From contig NZ_CP047146.1 in assembly GCF_009834125.1 (NCBI RefSeq), positions 1,109,501 to 1,173,500 of the forward strand: a stretch of DNA of 64,000 bases. The letters run 5' to 3'. Under the pieces are notes generated by a model. It was not told the DNA's origin. It was given only the letters and a program-made list of their open reading frames with translations, and did not search any database. The stretch's first letter is position 1. Each line of letters begins with the position of its first letter. The translations under genes and the position numbers were made by a program. Positions 35,279-43,542 of the stretch are shown piece after piece. The stretch is from Streptomyces sp. GS7. Its GTDB lineage: Bacteria; Actinomycetota; Actinomycetes; Streptomycetales; Streptomycetaceae.

Positions 35279-36937
35279 GTGACAGAAGTACGGACCAATC
35301 CTGACCGCGGCGGTGGCACGGCTCTGATCCCGGCGCCGCTGAGCGTCGACGGGCCGCACCCCGGGACCGTACGGCTCGGCGGGCAGACCGCGCTGGCCGC
35401 CGCCCCCGGGACCGAGGACACCGCGCGCTGGCTGCGCGCCACCCTCGGCGACGCCTTCGGGCTGCCGCTGCCGCCCGGCTCCGGCGAGGCGTCCGACACT
35501 CTCGCGCTGGCCCTCGACCCGGCCCTGCCCGCGGAGGGCTACCGCCTGGAGGCGGACGCCCGCTGGGGCGTGCGCATCGCCGGCGGCGGTCCGGCCGGCG
35601 TCTTCTGGGGTGCCCAGACGCTCCGTCAGCTTCTCGGCCCGGACGCCTTCCGCCGCGCCCCGCTCGTCCCCGGGCGACCGGCCGCCCTGCCCGAGCAGGC
35701 GATCGAGGACGCCCCGCGCTTCGGCTGGCGCGGCCTGATGCTCGACGTCGCCCGGCACTTCCTGCCCAAGGACGGCGTGCTCCGCTACGTCGACCTGCTG
35801 GCCGCGCACAAACTGAACGTCCTGCACCTCCACCTCACCGACGACCAGGGCTGGCGGATCGAGATCCGCCGCTACCCGAAGCTGACCGAAACCGGCGCCT
35901 GGCGCGAGCGCACCAAGCTCGGCCACCGCGCCTCCCCCCTCTGGGACCCGCGCCCGCACGGCGGTTACTACACCCAGGACGACCTCCGCGAGATCGTCGC
36001 CTACGCCGCGCGGCGGCAGATCACCGTCGTCCCCGAAATCGACGTCCCCGGCCACTCCCAGGCCGCCATCGCGGCATACCCGGAACTGGGCAACACCGAC
36101 GTCGTCGACACCGCCTCCCTGAAAGTCTGGGACACCTGGGGCGTCAATCCCAACGTACTGGCGCCCACCGACACGACTCTGCGCTTCTACGAGCACGTGC
36201 TGGAGGAGGTGTTGGAGCTCTTCCCCTCGCGGTTCGTGCACCTGGGCGGCGACGAGTGCCCCAAGGACCAGTGGAAGGCGTCGCCGGCGGCCCAGGACCG
36301 GATCGCCGCACTGTCCCTGGACGGCGAGGACGGCCTCCAGAGCTGGTTCGTCCGGCACTTCGACCGCTGGCTCACCGCCCGCGGGAGGCGCCTCATCGGC
36401 TGGGACGAAATCCTGGAAGGGGGCCTGGCGGAGGGCGCCGCGGTGTCCTCCTGGCGCGGCTGTGCGGGCGGCGTGGCCGCGGCCAAATCCGGCCACGACG
36501 TCGTCATGTGCCCCGAGCAGCAGGTGTACCTGGACCACCGTCAGCACGCCTCCCCCGACGAGCCGGTGCCGATCGGTTACGTCCGCACCCTGGAGGACGT
36601 CTACCGTTTCGAGCCGGTGCCACCGGAGCTGACGGACGCCCAGGCCGGACACGTCCTGGGCACCCAGGCCAACGCCTGGACCGAGGTCATGGACAGTCAA
36701 CAGCGCCTCGACTACCAGGTCTTCCCGCGGCTGGCCGCCCTCGCCGAGGTCGCCTGGTCGCGGCTGCCCGCGCCGCCCCTGCGCGACTACCAGGACTTCG
36801 ACCGCCGGATGACCGTCCACTACGCCCGGCTCGACGCGCTCGGCGTCGACTACCGTCCGCCCGGCGGCCCCCGTCCGTGGCAGCGGCGTCCCGGCCTGCT
36901 CGGACGCCCGATCGACGGGGCGCCCCCGAACGTGTGA
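35279..36937 (+). CDS. Beta-N-acetylhexosaminidase, GH20
   Basis: A 552-residue glycoside hydrolase removing terminal GlcNAc from chitooligosaccharides or peptidoglycan fragments. The non-catalytic N-terminal domain (~20-150) is followed by the GH20 barrel: FGWRGLMLDVARHFLP, HLHLTDDQGWRIEI, EIDVPGHSQAAIAAYPEL and the catalytic pair Asp325-Glu326 in HLGGDECPKDQW. I see no signal peptide, so it appears to be cytoplasmic and acts on imported sugars. GTG 35279 is preceded by GAGGA at a slightly long spacing. A ~230-base spacer separates it from the molybdenum hydroxylase operon. Confidence 0.93.
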   Translation: MTEVRTNPDRGGGTALIPAPLSVDGPHPGTVRLGGQTALAAAPGTEDTARWLRATLGDAFGLPLPPGSGEASDTLALALDPALPAEGYRLEADARWGVRIAGGGPAGVFWGAQTLRQLLGPDAFRRAPLVPGRPAALPEQAIEDAPRFGWRGLMLDVARHFLPKDGVLRYVDLLAAHKLNVLHLHLTDDQGWRIEIRRYPKLTETGAWRERTKLGHRASPLWDPRPHGGYYTQDDLREIVAYAARRQITVVPEIDVPGHSQAAIAAYPELGNTDVVDTASLKVWDTWGVNPNVLAPTDTTLRFYEHVLEEVLELFPSRFVHLGGDECPKDQWKASPAAQDRIAALSLDGEDGLQSWFVRHFDRWLTARGRRLIGWDEILEGGLAEGAAVSSWRGCAGGVAAAKSGHDVVMCPEQQVYLDHRQHASPDEPVPIGYVRTLEDVYRFEPVPPELTDAQAGHVLGTQANAWTEVMDSQQRLDYQVFPRLAALAEVAWSRLPAPPLRDYQDFDRRMTVHYARLDALGVDYRPPGGPRPWQRRPGLLGRPIDGAPPNV

Positions 36938-37168
36938 GCCGCCGGGCAAGGCCGGCGCCCGTGCGGCCGGACCCTGGGACGGTGGTGCCCGCTCACCGGC
37001 ATCGGCGGACGAACCAGGACCAGCACCCTCTTCGGGGACGGATCGTCGCTTCGCGGACCCTCGCGTACCGGGCCCGCGAAGATGTGCCAGAGTTGCCACG
37101 TCCGGGCTCTGAGCACGTACCGTACGGCGGAGCGGAACTGCCGGGACACCGGGGAAGGGGCAGCTGGG

Positions 37169-38065
37169 TTGACCACGCACGCACCGCAGGCGTCGCACAC
37201 GGTGACGTTGCCGGCCTCGCTCGACGAGGCGGTGGCGGCACTGACCGCCATGCCCGCCGCCGTGCCCGTCGCGGGCGGCACGGACCTCATGGCGGCGGTC
37301 AACGCCGGACTGCTCAGACCGGCCGGCCTGGTGGGCCTCGGCCGGATCAGCGAGATCCGCGGCTGGCAGTACCTGGACGGCCATGCGCTGCTCGGCGCCG
37401 GCCTCACCCTCGCCCGTATGGGACGCCCCGACTTCGCCGCCCTCATCCCGGGCCTGGCCGCCGCCGCCCGCGCGGCCGGCCCGCCGCAGATCCGCAACGC
37501 CGGGACCCTGGGCGGCAACATCGTGACCTCCGCCGCCACCGGCGACACCCTCCCGGTGCTCGCCGCCCTGGAGGCCACGGTCATCATCGCCGGCCCAGGG
37601 GGCACGCGCCGCGAGATCCCGGTCAGCCACCTGCTGACCGGCCGCGAGATGCTCCAGCCCGGCGAACTCGTCGGCTTCGTACGGGTGCCGCTGCTGCACG
37701 CCCCGCAGACCTTCCTCAAGGCCACCGGGCGCACCGGCCCCGGCCGCGCCACCGCCTCGGTCGCACTGGTCCTGGACCCGGCCCGGCGCAATGTGCGCTG
37801 CGCGGTCGGCGCGGTCGCCGCGATGCCGCTGCGCCCCCTGGAGGCCGAGCAGTGGGTGGCCTCGCTCATCGACTGGGACGGCGAACGCGGCCTGGTCCCC
37901 GAGGCGCTGGCCGCCTTCGGCGACTACGTGGCCGCCGCCTGCATCCCCGATCCGGCGCCGCCGCAGGACGGTTCGGAACCGGCGGCCCTGCCGCCGGCCG
38001 CGCTGCACCTGCGCCGTACGGTGGCAGCACTGGCCCGCCGCGCACTTGGGAGGGCGCTCACGTGA
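37169..38065 (+). CDS. Molybdenum hydroxylase FAD-binding subunit
   Basis: A 298-residue subunit of the xanthine dehydrogenase/CO dehydrogenase family. The FAD-binding motifs AVPVAGGTDLMAAVNAG and IRNAGTLGGNIVTSAATGDTLPVLAAL are clear. It passes electrons from the Fe-S subunit to NAD+ or another acceptor. I chose TTG 37169 (MTTHAPQASHTVTLPASL) because a purine-rich stretch GGGGAAGGGG precedes it and the frame upstream is unlike the family. Its stop overlaps the start of the Fe-S subunit gene, so the two are coupled. Confidence 0.88.
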   Translation: MTTHAPQASHTVTLPASLDEAVAALTAMPAAVPVAGGTDLMAAVNAGLLRPAGLVGLGRISEIRGWQYLDGHALLGAGLTLARMGRPDFAALIPGLAAAARAAGPPQIRNAGTLGGNIVTSAATGDTLPVLAALEATVIIAGPGGTRREIPVSHLLTGREMLQPGELVGFVRVPLLHAPQTFLKATGRTGPGRATASVALVLDPARRNVRCAVGAVAAMPLRPLEAEQWVASLIDWDGERGLVPEALAAFGDYVAAACIPDPAPPQDGSEPAALPPAALHLRRTVAALARRALGRALT

Positions 38066-39960
38066 CCGAGGCAGACAACCGCCATCCGCAGCAGCACCCC
38101 GACCAGGGCTGGCAGCGGCTCCCCCAGGGCGGCGAGTACGAGTCGGAGGCGACCGCCTTCGTCCAGCTCCCGGAAGGCTTCACCACGGGCGCGTACGGCG
38201 CCGGTTACGGCACCCCGGGCCAGGACCCGCTCGCCGCGCCAGGCCACGGCTACACCCCGCCGGCCTCCTTCGCCCAGCACACCGCCGCGCCCTCGGTTCC
38301 GGGCGCGGGCACCGACCCGGCGGCGACCGGGCAGTGGACGATGCCGTTCGCGGACCCGTCCGCCGGATACGCCGACCCGTCGGCCGGGTACGGCGGGACG
38401 GCCCGGGCCGGGCACTCCACGGCCCACCGGAACCCGTCCGCGGGCTATCAGGCCGGCGCCCCGGAGGCGGCCCAGCCGTGGGGCGGCGAGCAGGTCGACT
38501 GGCCCGTCGCGGGCAGCGCGGAGGCCACCGGCGCCGCCTGGACGGTCCCGGCGGCGGACGACGCCCTGGAGGAGTCCGGCGAGTACCTGGTCGGCGACGA
38601 CCGGCGGACCGGGCACGGCGGCGCCGCGCTCTACGAGGACGGCGGGTACGGCGGATACGGCGCGGCGCCGCACGGCGCCGCCGGGCAGCCGGGCGGCACC
38701 GGGCACTGGAACTTCGCGGCCGGCCTGAACGCCACGAGCGGCGCCGCGGGCGACACCGGCGGCGCCGGCGAGCGGTTCGCCGCTCCCGCGGTGGACCCGT
38801 ACCCGGCCGAGCCCACCCCGACGACCGGGACGGGCGGGGCGACCGGGCACTGGTCGCTGCCGGCCGACGCGCTGGCCCAGTGGCCGCCGGCTCCGCCCCA
38901 GGAGGAGACGGCCGCCCACCAGGAGGCTGCCGCGGACGCCCCCGCGTCCGGTGCGACCGTGGGCTGGACGATCCCGGCGGCGGACGGCGAACAGCCGGAC
39001 ACCTCCGGCGAGTTCATGATCGACCCCGCTGCGGTGCCCGCCGCGCCCGCAGCCGCGGACGCGCCCGCCGGGCACGACACCCCGGCCGAGCACCCCGCCC
39101 CCGTCGAGCCCGCCGCACCGGCCGGCGCCGTGGACGTCCCCGGTGCCGCCGAGGCCGCCGCCGCCCCCGAGGCGCCCGCCGAGGCACCGCACCCCGCGGC
39201 GGACCCCGGGCCCACCGGACCGACCGGACCGGCGGACGCCGAAGGCGCGCCCGAAGCATCCGAAGCATCCGAAGTGCCCGAACCGGCCGGGCCCGTCCTC
39301 GCCGTCGCCGAGGCGCACCCCGCCGCGGCCCCCGGCGACCCCGAAGGGCCGGACGCCCACGACGAACACCCCGCGATCTCGTACGTGCTGCGGGTCAACG
39401 GCGTCGACCGGCCCGTCACCGACGCGTGGATCGGGGAGTCGCTGCTCTACGTGCTGCGCGAGCGGCTCGGCCTGGCCGGCGCCAAGGACGGCTGCTCCCA
39501 GGGGGAGTGCGGGGCGTGCTCGGTCCAGGTGGACGGGCGGCTGGTCGCGTCCTGCCTGGTGCCCGCCGCCACCACGGCGGGCAGCGAGGTCCGCACCGTC
39601 GAGGGGCTCGCGCAGCACGGCGTGCCCTCCGACGTGCAGCGCGCCCTGGCCGCGTCCGGGGCCGTCCAGTGCGGCTTCTGCGTACCGGGCATGGCCATGA
39701 CCGTGCACGACCTCCTGGAGGGCAACCACGCCCCCACGGAGCTGGAGACCCGTAAGGCGCTCTGCGGCAACCTCTGCCGCTGCTCCGGCTACCGGGGCGT
39801 CCTGGACGCCGTCGCCGACGTCGTCAAGGCCCGTGCCGAGGCGGCCGAGGTCGCCCCCGAGACGCCGGCCGAAACCGCGCGCATCCCCCACCAGGCGGGA
39901 CCCGCCGACCCGACGGAGGGCGCACCGCACCGGGATCCGCAGCCGGGGGGTACCGGGTGA
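38062..39960 (+). CDS. Molybdenum hydroxylase [2Fe-2S] subunit with long disordered N-terminus
   Basis: A 632-residue protein. The C-terminal ~165 residues (from ~438) are a standard two-domain [2Fe-2S] subunit: cluster motifs CSQGECGACSV plus Cys, and CGFCVPG with CGNLCRC. The N-terminal ~437 residues are Ala/Pro/Gly-rich, acidic and probably disordered; normal subunits start directly at the ferredoxin fold. Within it a motif of the form G-x-W-(T/S/N)-x-P-x-A-D recurs around Trp92, 160, 216, 264 and 302, twice followed by SGEY/SGEF. The GTG at 38062 overlaps the previous stop. A later start near 39373 would give a normal-sized protein, but no good start or ribosome site is evident there and the frame has gene-like codon bias throughout. 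Confidence 0.87.
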   Translation: MTEADNRHPQQHPDQGWQRLPQGGEYESEATAFVQLPEGFTTGAYGAGYGTPGQDPLAAPGHGYTPPASFAQHTAAPSVPGAGTDPAATGQWTMPFADPSAGYADPSAGYGGTARAGHSTAHRNPSAGYQAGAPEAAQPWGGEQVDWPVAGSAEATGAAWTVPAADDALEESGEYLVGDDRRTGHGGAALYEDGGYGGYGAAPHGAAGQPGGTGHWNFAAGLNATSGAAGDTGGAGERFAAPAVDPYPAEPTPTTGTGGATGHWSLPADALAQWPPAPPQEETAAHQEAAADAPASGATVGWTIPAADGEQPDTSGEFMIDPAAVPAAPAAADAPAGHDTPAEHPAPVEPAAPAGAVDVPGAAEAAAAPEAPAEAPHPAADPGPTGPTGPADAEGAPEASEASEVPEPAGPVLAVAEAHPAAAPGDPEGPDAHDEHPAISYVLRVNGVDRPVTDAWIGESLLYVLRERLGLAGAKDGCSQGECGACSVQVDGRLVASCLVPAATTAGSEVRTVEGLAQHGVPSDVQRALAASGAVQCGFCVPGMAMTVHDLLEGNHAPTELETRKALCGNLCRCSGYRGVLDAVADVVKARAEAAEVAPETPAETARIPHQAGPADPTEGAPHRDPQPGGTG

Positions 39961-40060
39961 CCGAGCGCAGCATGCGGGTCCGCCCGGCCGCTGGCCGGGG
40001 GAGAGTTGTCGAAGGGGGCGCGCCCCGCGCATGCGGGGGCGGGCGAAGCGAGGGATCGGC

Positions 40061-42391
40061 ATGAGTGGTACGAGCGACGGCGCGGGCGCCGTCACCGCGA
40101 CTCCCGCAGCGGGCGTCCAGATCCCCGTCGAGCCGCCGCCGCACGGCCTGGGCGTCTCGCTCCTGTCGGCCGACGCGCCGGCGAAGACCGAGGGCACCTT
40201 CCCGTACGCCGCGGACCTGTGGGCGGAGGGGCTGCTGTGGGCGGCGGTGCTGCGCTCCCCGCACCCCCGGGCGCGGATCCGGTCCGTCGACACCCGCTAC
40301 GCGACCGAGATGCCGGGCGTGCGCGCGGTGGTCACCCACGAGGACGTGCCCGGCGACAAGGGATACGGCCGGGGCACCGCCGACCGGCCGGTCTTCGCCC
40401 ACGACGAGGTCCGCTACCACGGTGAGCCGATCGCCGCGGTGGCCGCCGACCACCCGGACACGGCCCGGCTGGCCGCCGCCGCCATCGCCGTCGAGTACGA
40501 GGTACTGGACGCCGTCACCGACCCCCAACTCGCCTTCGAGGCCGAGCCGCTGCACCCCGACGGCAACCTCATCCGGCACATCCCGCTCCGCTTCGGCGAC
40601 CCCGACGCGGTCGGCGAGGTCATGGTGGAGGGGTTCTACCGGATCGGCCGGCAGGACCCGGCGCCCATCGGGGCCGAGGCCGGGCTCGCGGTGCCGCGCC
40701 CCGACGGCGGGGTGGAGATCTACACCGCCTCCACGGACCCGCACACCGACCGCGATCTGGCCGCCGCCTCCTTCGGGTTGGAGCCGGACCAGGTCAAGGT
40801 CGTGGTGACCGGCGTGCCCGGCGCCACCGCCGACCGCGAGGACCCCGGCATCCAGCTGTCCCTGGGGCTGCTGGCGCTGCGTACGGGCTGCCCGGTCAAA
40901 CTGGCCGCCAACCGCGAGGAGTCCTTCCTCGCGCACTCCCACCGCCACCCCACGCTGCTGCGCTACCGGCACCACGCCGACGCCGAGGGCAAGCTCGTCA
41001 AGGTCGAGGCCCAGATCCTGATGGACGCCGGCGCCTACGCGGAGACCTCCGCCGAGGCGCTGGCCGCCGCCGTCTCGTTCGCCTGCGGCCCGTACGTCGT
41101 CCCGCACGCCGTCGTCGAGGGCTGGGCGGTGCGCACCAACAACCCGCCGTCCGGCCACATGCGCGGCGAGGGGGCGCTCCAGGTCTGCGCGGCCTACGAG
41201 GGCCAAATGGACAAGCTGGCCGCCCAGTTGGGCCTGGAGCCCGACGAGATCCGCCTGCGCAACATCATGGCCACCGGCGACCTGCTCCCCACGGGGCAGA
41301 CCGTCACCTGCCCCGCACCGGTCGCCGAACTGCTGCGCGCCGTCAAGGAGGCGCCGCTGCCCGAACTGCCCAAGGACACCCCGGAAGCGGAGTGGCTGCT
41401 GCCGGGCGGGCCCGAGGGCGCGGGCGAGCCCGGCGCGGTGCGGCGCGGTGTCGGCTACGCCCTGGGCATGGTGCACATGCTGGGCGCGGAGGGCGCCGAC
41501 GAGGTGTCCACCGCCACCGTCAAGGTCAGCGGCTCGGTCGCCACCGTCATCTGCGCGGCCGTGGAGACCGGTTCGGGGTTCTCCACCCTGGCGCGGCAGA
41601 TCGTCCAGGAGACCCTGGGCGTCGAGGAGGTGCACGTCGCGGGCGTCGACACCGACCAGCCGCCGGCCGGCCGGGCCTGCCACGGGCGGCACACCTGGGT
41701 CTCCGGAGGCGCCGTCGAGCGCGCCGCCAAGATGGTCCGTACGCAGCTACTGCAGCCGCTGGCCCACAAGTTCGGGATGTCCACGGAGCTGCTCCAGATC
41801 ACCGACGGCAAGATCACCTCCTACGACGGGGTGCTCAGCACCACCGTCGCCGAGGCGCTGGACGGCAAGGAGCTGTGGGCCACCGCCCAGTGCCGGCCGC
41901 ATCCCACCGAGCCGCTGGACGACACCGGCCAGGGCGACGCCTTCGTCGGCCTCGCCTTCTGCGCCATCCGCTGCGTCGCGGACGTCGACATCGAGCTGGG
42001 CACCATCCGGGTGGTGGAGATGACCGTGGCCCAGGACGTGGGCCGGGTGCTCAATCCGGCCCAGCTGCGGGCCCGTATCGAAGCCGGGGTCACCCAGGGC
42101 CTGGGCGCCGCCCTGATGGAGAACCTGCGCACCACCCGTGGTCAGGTCCGCCACCCGGACCTGACCGGCTATGCCCTGCCGACCGCACTGGACGCCCCGG
42201 ACATCCGTATCGTCCGGCTCGTCGAGGAGCGCGACGTGGTCGCCCCGTTCGGCGCCAAGCCCGCCAGCGCGGTGCCGGTCGTCACCGCGCCGGCCGCGGT
42301 GGCCTCCGCGGTCCGCGCCGCCACCGGCCGCCCGATCGGCCGGCTCCCGATCCGCCCGCAGGCGGCCGTGGCGCAGACCCCGCAGCAGTAG
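40061..42391 (+). CDS. Molybdenum hydroxylase large (molybdopterin) subunit
   Basis: A 776-residue subunit of the xanthine dehydrogenase/aldehyde oxidase family. The N-terminal a/b-hammerhead domain (PYAADLWAEGLLWAAVLRSPHPRARI) and the cofactor-binding domain (TGSGFSTLARQIVQE, TWVSGGAVERAA, GVTQGLGAALMENL) are recognisable. Two key places deviate. The usual AFRGFG loop reads HMRGEGALQV, and the C-terminal GVGE(P) motif carrying the catalytic glutamate reads FGAKPASAVPVV near residue 730. The enzyme may use another base, have an unusual substrate, or be non-catalytic. ATG 40061 follows GAGGGA; a 100-base spacer separates it from the Fe-S gene. Confidence 0.85.
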   Translation: MSGTSDGAGAVTATPAAGVQIPVEPPPHGLGVSLLSADAPAKTEGTFPYAADLWAEGLLWAAVLRSPHPRARIRSVDTRYATEMPGVRAVVTHEDVPGDKGYGRGTADRPVFAHDEVRYHGEPIAAVAADHPDTARLAAAAIAVEYEVLDAVTDPQLAFEAEPLHPDGNLIRHIPLRFGDPDAVGEVMVEGFYRIGRQDPAPIGAEAGLAVPRPDGGVEIYTASTDPHTDRDLAAASFGLEPDQVKVVVTGVPGATADREDPGIQLSLGLLALRTGCPVKLAANREESFLAHSHRHPTLLRYRHHADAEGKLVKVEAQILMDAGAYAETSAEALAAAVSFACGPYVVPHAVVEGWAVRTNNPPSGHMRGEGALQVCAAYEGQMDKLAAQLGLEPDEIRLRNIMATGDLLPTGQTVTCPAPVAELLRAVKEAPLPELPKDTPEAEWLLPGGPEGAGEPGAVRRGVGYALGMVHMLGAEGADEVSTATVKVSGSVATVICAAVETGSGFSTLARQIVQETLGVEEVHVAGVDTDQPPAGRACHGRHTWVSGGAVERAAKMVRTQLLQPLAHKFGMSTELLQITDGKITSYDGVLSTTVAEALDGKELWATAQCRPHPTEPLDDTGQGDAFVGLAFCAIRCVADVDIELGTIRVVEMTVAQDVGRVLNPAQLRARIEAGVTQGLGAALMENLRTTRGQVRHPDLTGYALPTALDAPDIRIVRLVEERDVVAPFGAKPASAVPVVTAPAAVASAVRAATGRPIGRLPIRPQAAVAQTPQQ

Positions 42392-42396
42392 CCCGC

Positions 42397-42422
42397 GGCC
42401 GGGCGCCGTCCGGCGCCCGGCC
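42397..42422 (+). terminator. Terminator of the molybdenum hydroxylase operon
   Basis: GGCCGGGCGCC (42397-42407) and GGCGCCCGGCC (42412-42422) form an 11-bp perfect stem with a 4-base loop just after the large-subunit stop. Confidence 0.8.
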
Positions 42423-42697
42423 GGCCCGCCCCCGCCCTGCGTTCTCGGATCTGCGCTCTCCGACGTGCGTATCCCGCCGTACTGTTCACCCTCCGTCACG
42501 GCCATTGTCAGTGGCGTCACTTACCGTGGTTTTCGCTACGGGATGCGTGATACGGGATGCGGCAGCGCCGGACATCGGAGCGGTGCCGCGTCGGACCACT
42601 GTCGAGTCTGCGGGGGCAGCGATGCGGTACGGGACGGCACAGGGCAGGACCGGGTGGACCGGTGCGACCAGGGGGAACGGCGGGAACGGTGGGACTG

Positions 42698-42789
42698 GGC
42701 CGTGGCGGGACGCGAACCCGCGTAACTCCCCACGGGCGGAGCCCGCTGGCCGATGCGGTGCGGGCGAGCCCCTGGACCACTCGGGGGCC
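42698..42789 (-). pseudogene. Degenerate tandem copy of tRNA-Cys
   Basis: On the minus strand this 92-base segment copies the adjacent tRNA-Cys: GGCC, then CCCGAGTGG(T)CCAGGGGCTCGCC for the D-arm and anticodon 5' strand, and AGTTACGCGGGTTCGCGTCCCGCCACGGCC for the 3' half. The anticodon loop is replaced by ~35 bases of unrelated GC-rich sequence, the T-loop has TTCGCGT in place of TTCGAAT, and part of the 5' acceptor strand is changed. It is not a functional tRNA. It follows the intact gene in the direction of transcription. Confidence 0.7.
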
Positions 42790-42831
42790 GGGGTGCTCCT
42801 GCACCACTTGGGTGCGGGCGGGTCTTCTCTG

Positions 42832-42903
42832 AGGCCGTGGCGGGATTCGAACCCACGTAACTCGCTTTGCAGGCGAGCCCCTGAACCACTCGGGCACACG
42901 GCC
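42832..42903 (-). tRNA. tRNA-Cys (GCA)
   Basis: A 72-base cloverleaf: acceptor GGCCGTG/CACGGCC, D-arm CCCGAGTGGTTCAGGGG, anticodon stem CTCGC/GCGAG with loop CTGCAAA (anticodon GCA), T-arm GTGGG TTCGAAT CCCGC and discriminator U, the base used by cysteinyl-tRNA synthetase. The CCA end is not encoded. Confidence 0.96.
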
Positions 42904-43026
42904 GGGTTGCGGTGCGCTTCCGACTCTAGGTCGCGGGGTGGGGGGTCGGGCAAGGGTGCCCGGCGGGCTGCCACGATGCTGCAACACGCGGTTCACGAAC
43001 GGCCGTCGGGCGGTGCCGGGGCGGCC

Positions 43027-43290
43027 TCAGGAGGCGCGGAGGGACTCCTCGACGACGGGGCTGAAGAGCTCCGGCTCGTCCATCCACGGATAGTGGCCGA
43101 CGAGCCGGTGCCGCGGCCGTCCGGGATGATCAGCTGCCGGTGCCGCGGCCATCCCGTCACAGATCGCCCAGGTATGCGGCGTCCCGCCCCGGGCCGCCGG
43201 CCGGGCACAGCAGCGACGGCAGCGATGAGCCGGCGGGCCCAGGTACGCGGTAGTGCGGCTCGGCGTCGTCGTGACTACGGAAGGTGGGCC
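43027..43290 (-). pseudogene. Alpha/beta hydrolase relic
   Basis: Two pieces of one former protein are recognisable on the minus strand in different frames. Upstream (43160-43288) is the beginning of the fold, HYRVPGPAGSSLPSLLCPAGGPGRDAAYLGDL-like, with the oxyanion-loop motif GGPG, ending in a stop at 43157. Downstream (43027-~43140) is the usual end, with catalytic-His context VGHYPWMDEPELFSPVVEESL. The ~200 central residues, including the nucleophile, are missing. It resembles proline-iminopeptidase-type hydrolases. Confidence 0.6.
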
Positions 43291-43496
43291 TGCGGACGGC
43301 TTGCCCGATGCCCTGACTGCGGCGGCGGCGGGGACGGGGCGGCCGCGGCCGGAGGCTTGCACGGGGCGGTCGGCGCAGGTCCCGGCCGTCGCCGCCCGGC
43401 CCCGCGCGCCGCGCGCGGCGGCGGTCCCGATGTGACCTCGCTCCCACCCCCGGGTGGGAGCGTGCGGTATCCCCGGAGCGGGAAGCGGCGCACGGG

Positions 43497-43502
43497 TAGG
43501 CT
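43497..43502 (+). promoter_or_regulatory. -10 box of the helicase gene
   Basis: TAGGCT at 43497-43502 predicts a transcript start near 43509, giving a leader of about 34 bases before the GTG at 43543. The 250 bases upstream hold only the hydrolase relic. Confidence 0.45.
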
Positions 43503-43542
43503 GACGCGGTTGCCGATCGCCGAGTTCAGCCCGACGGAGACC

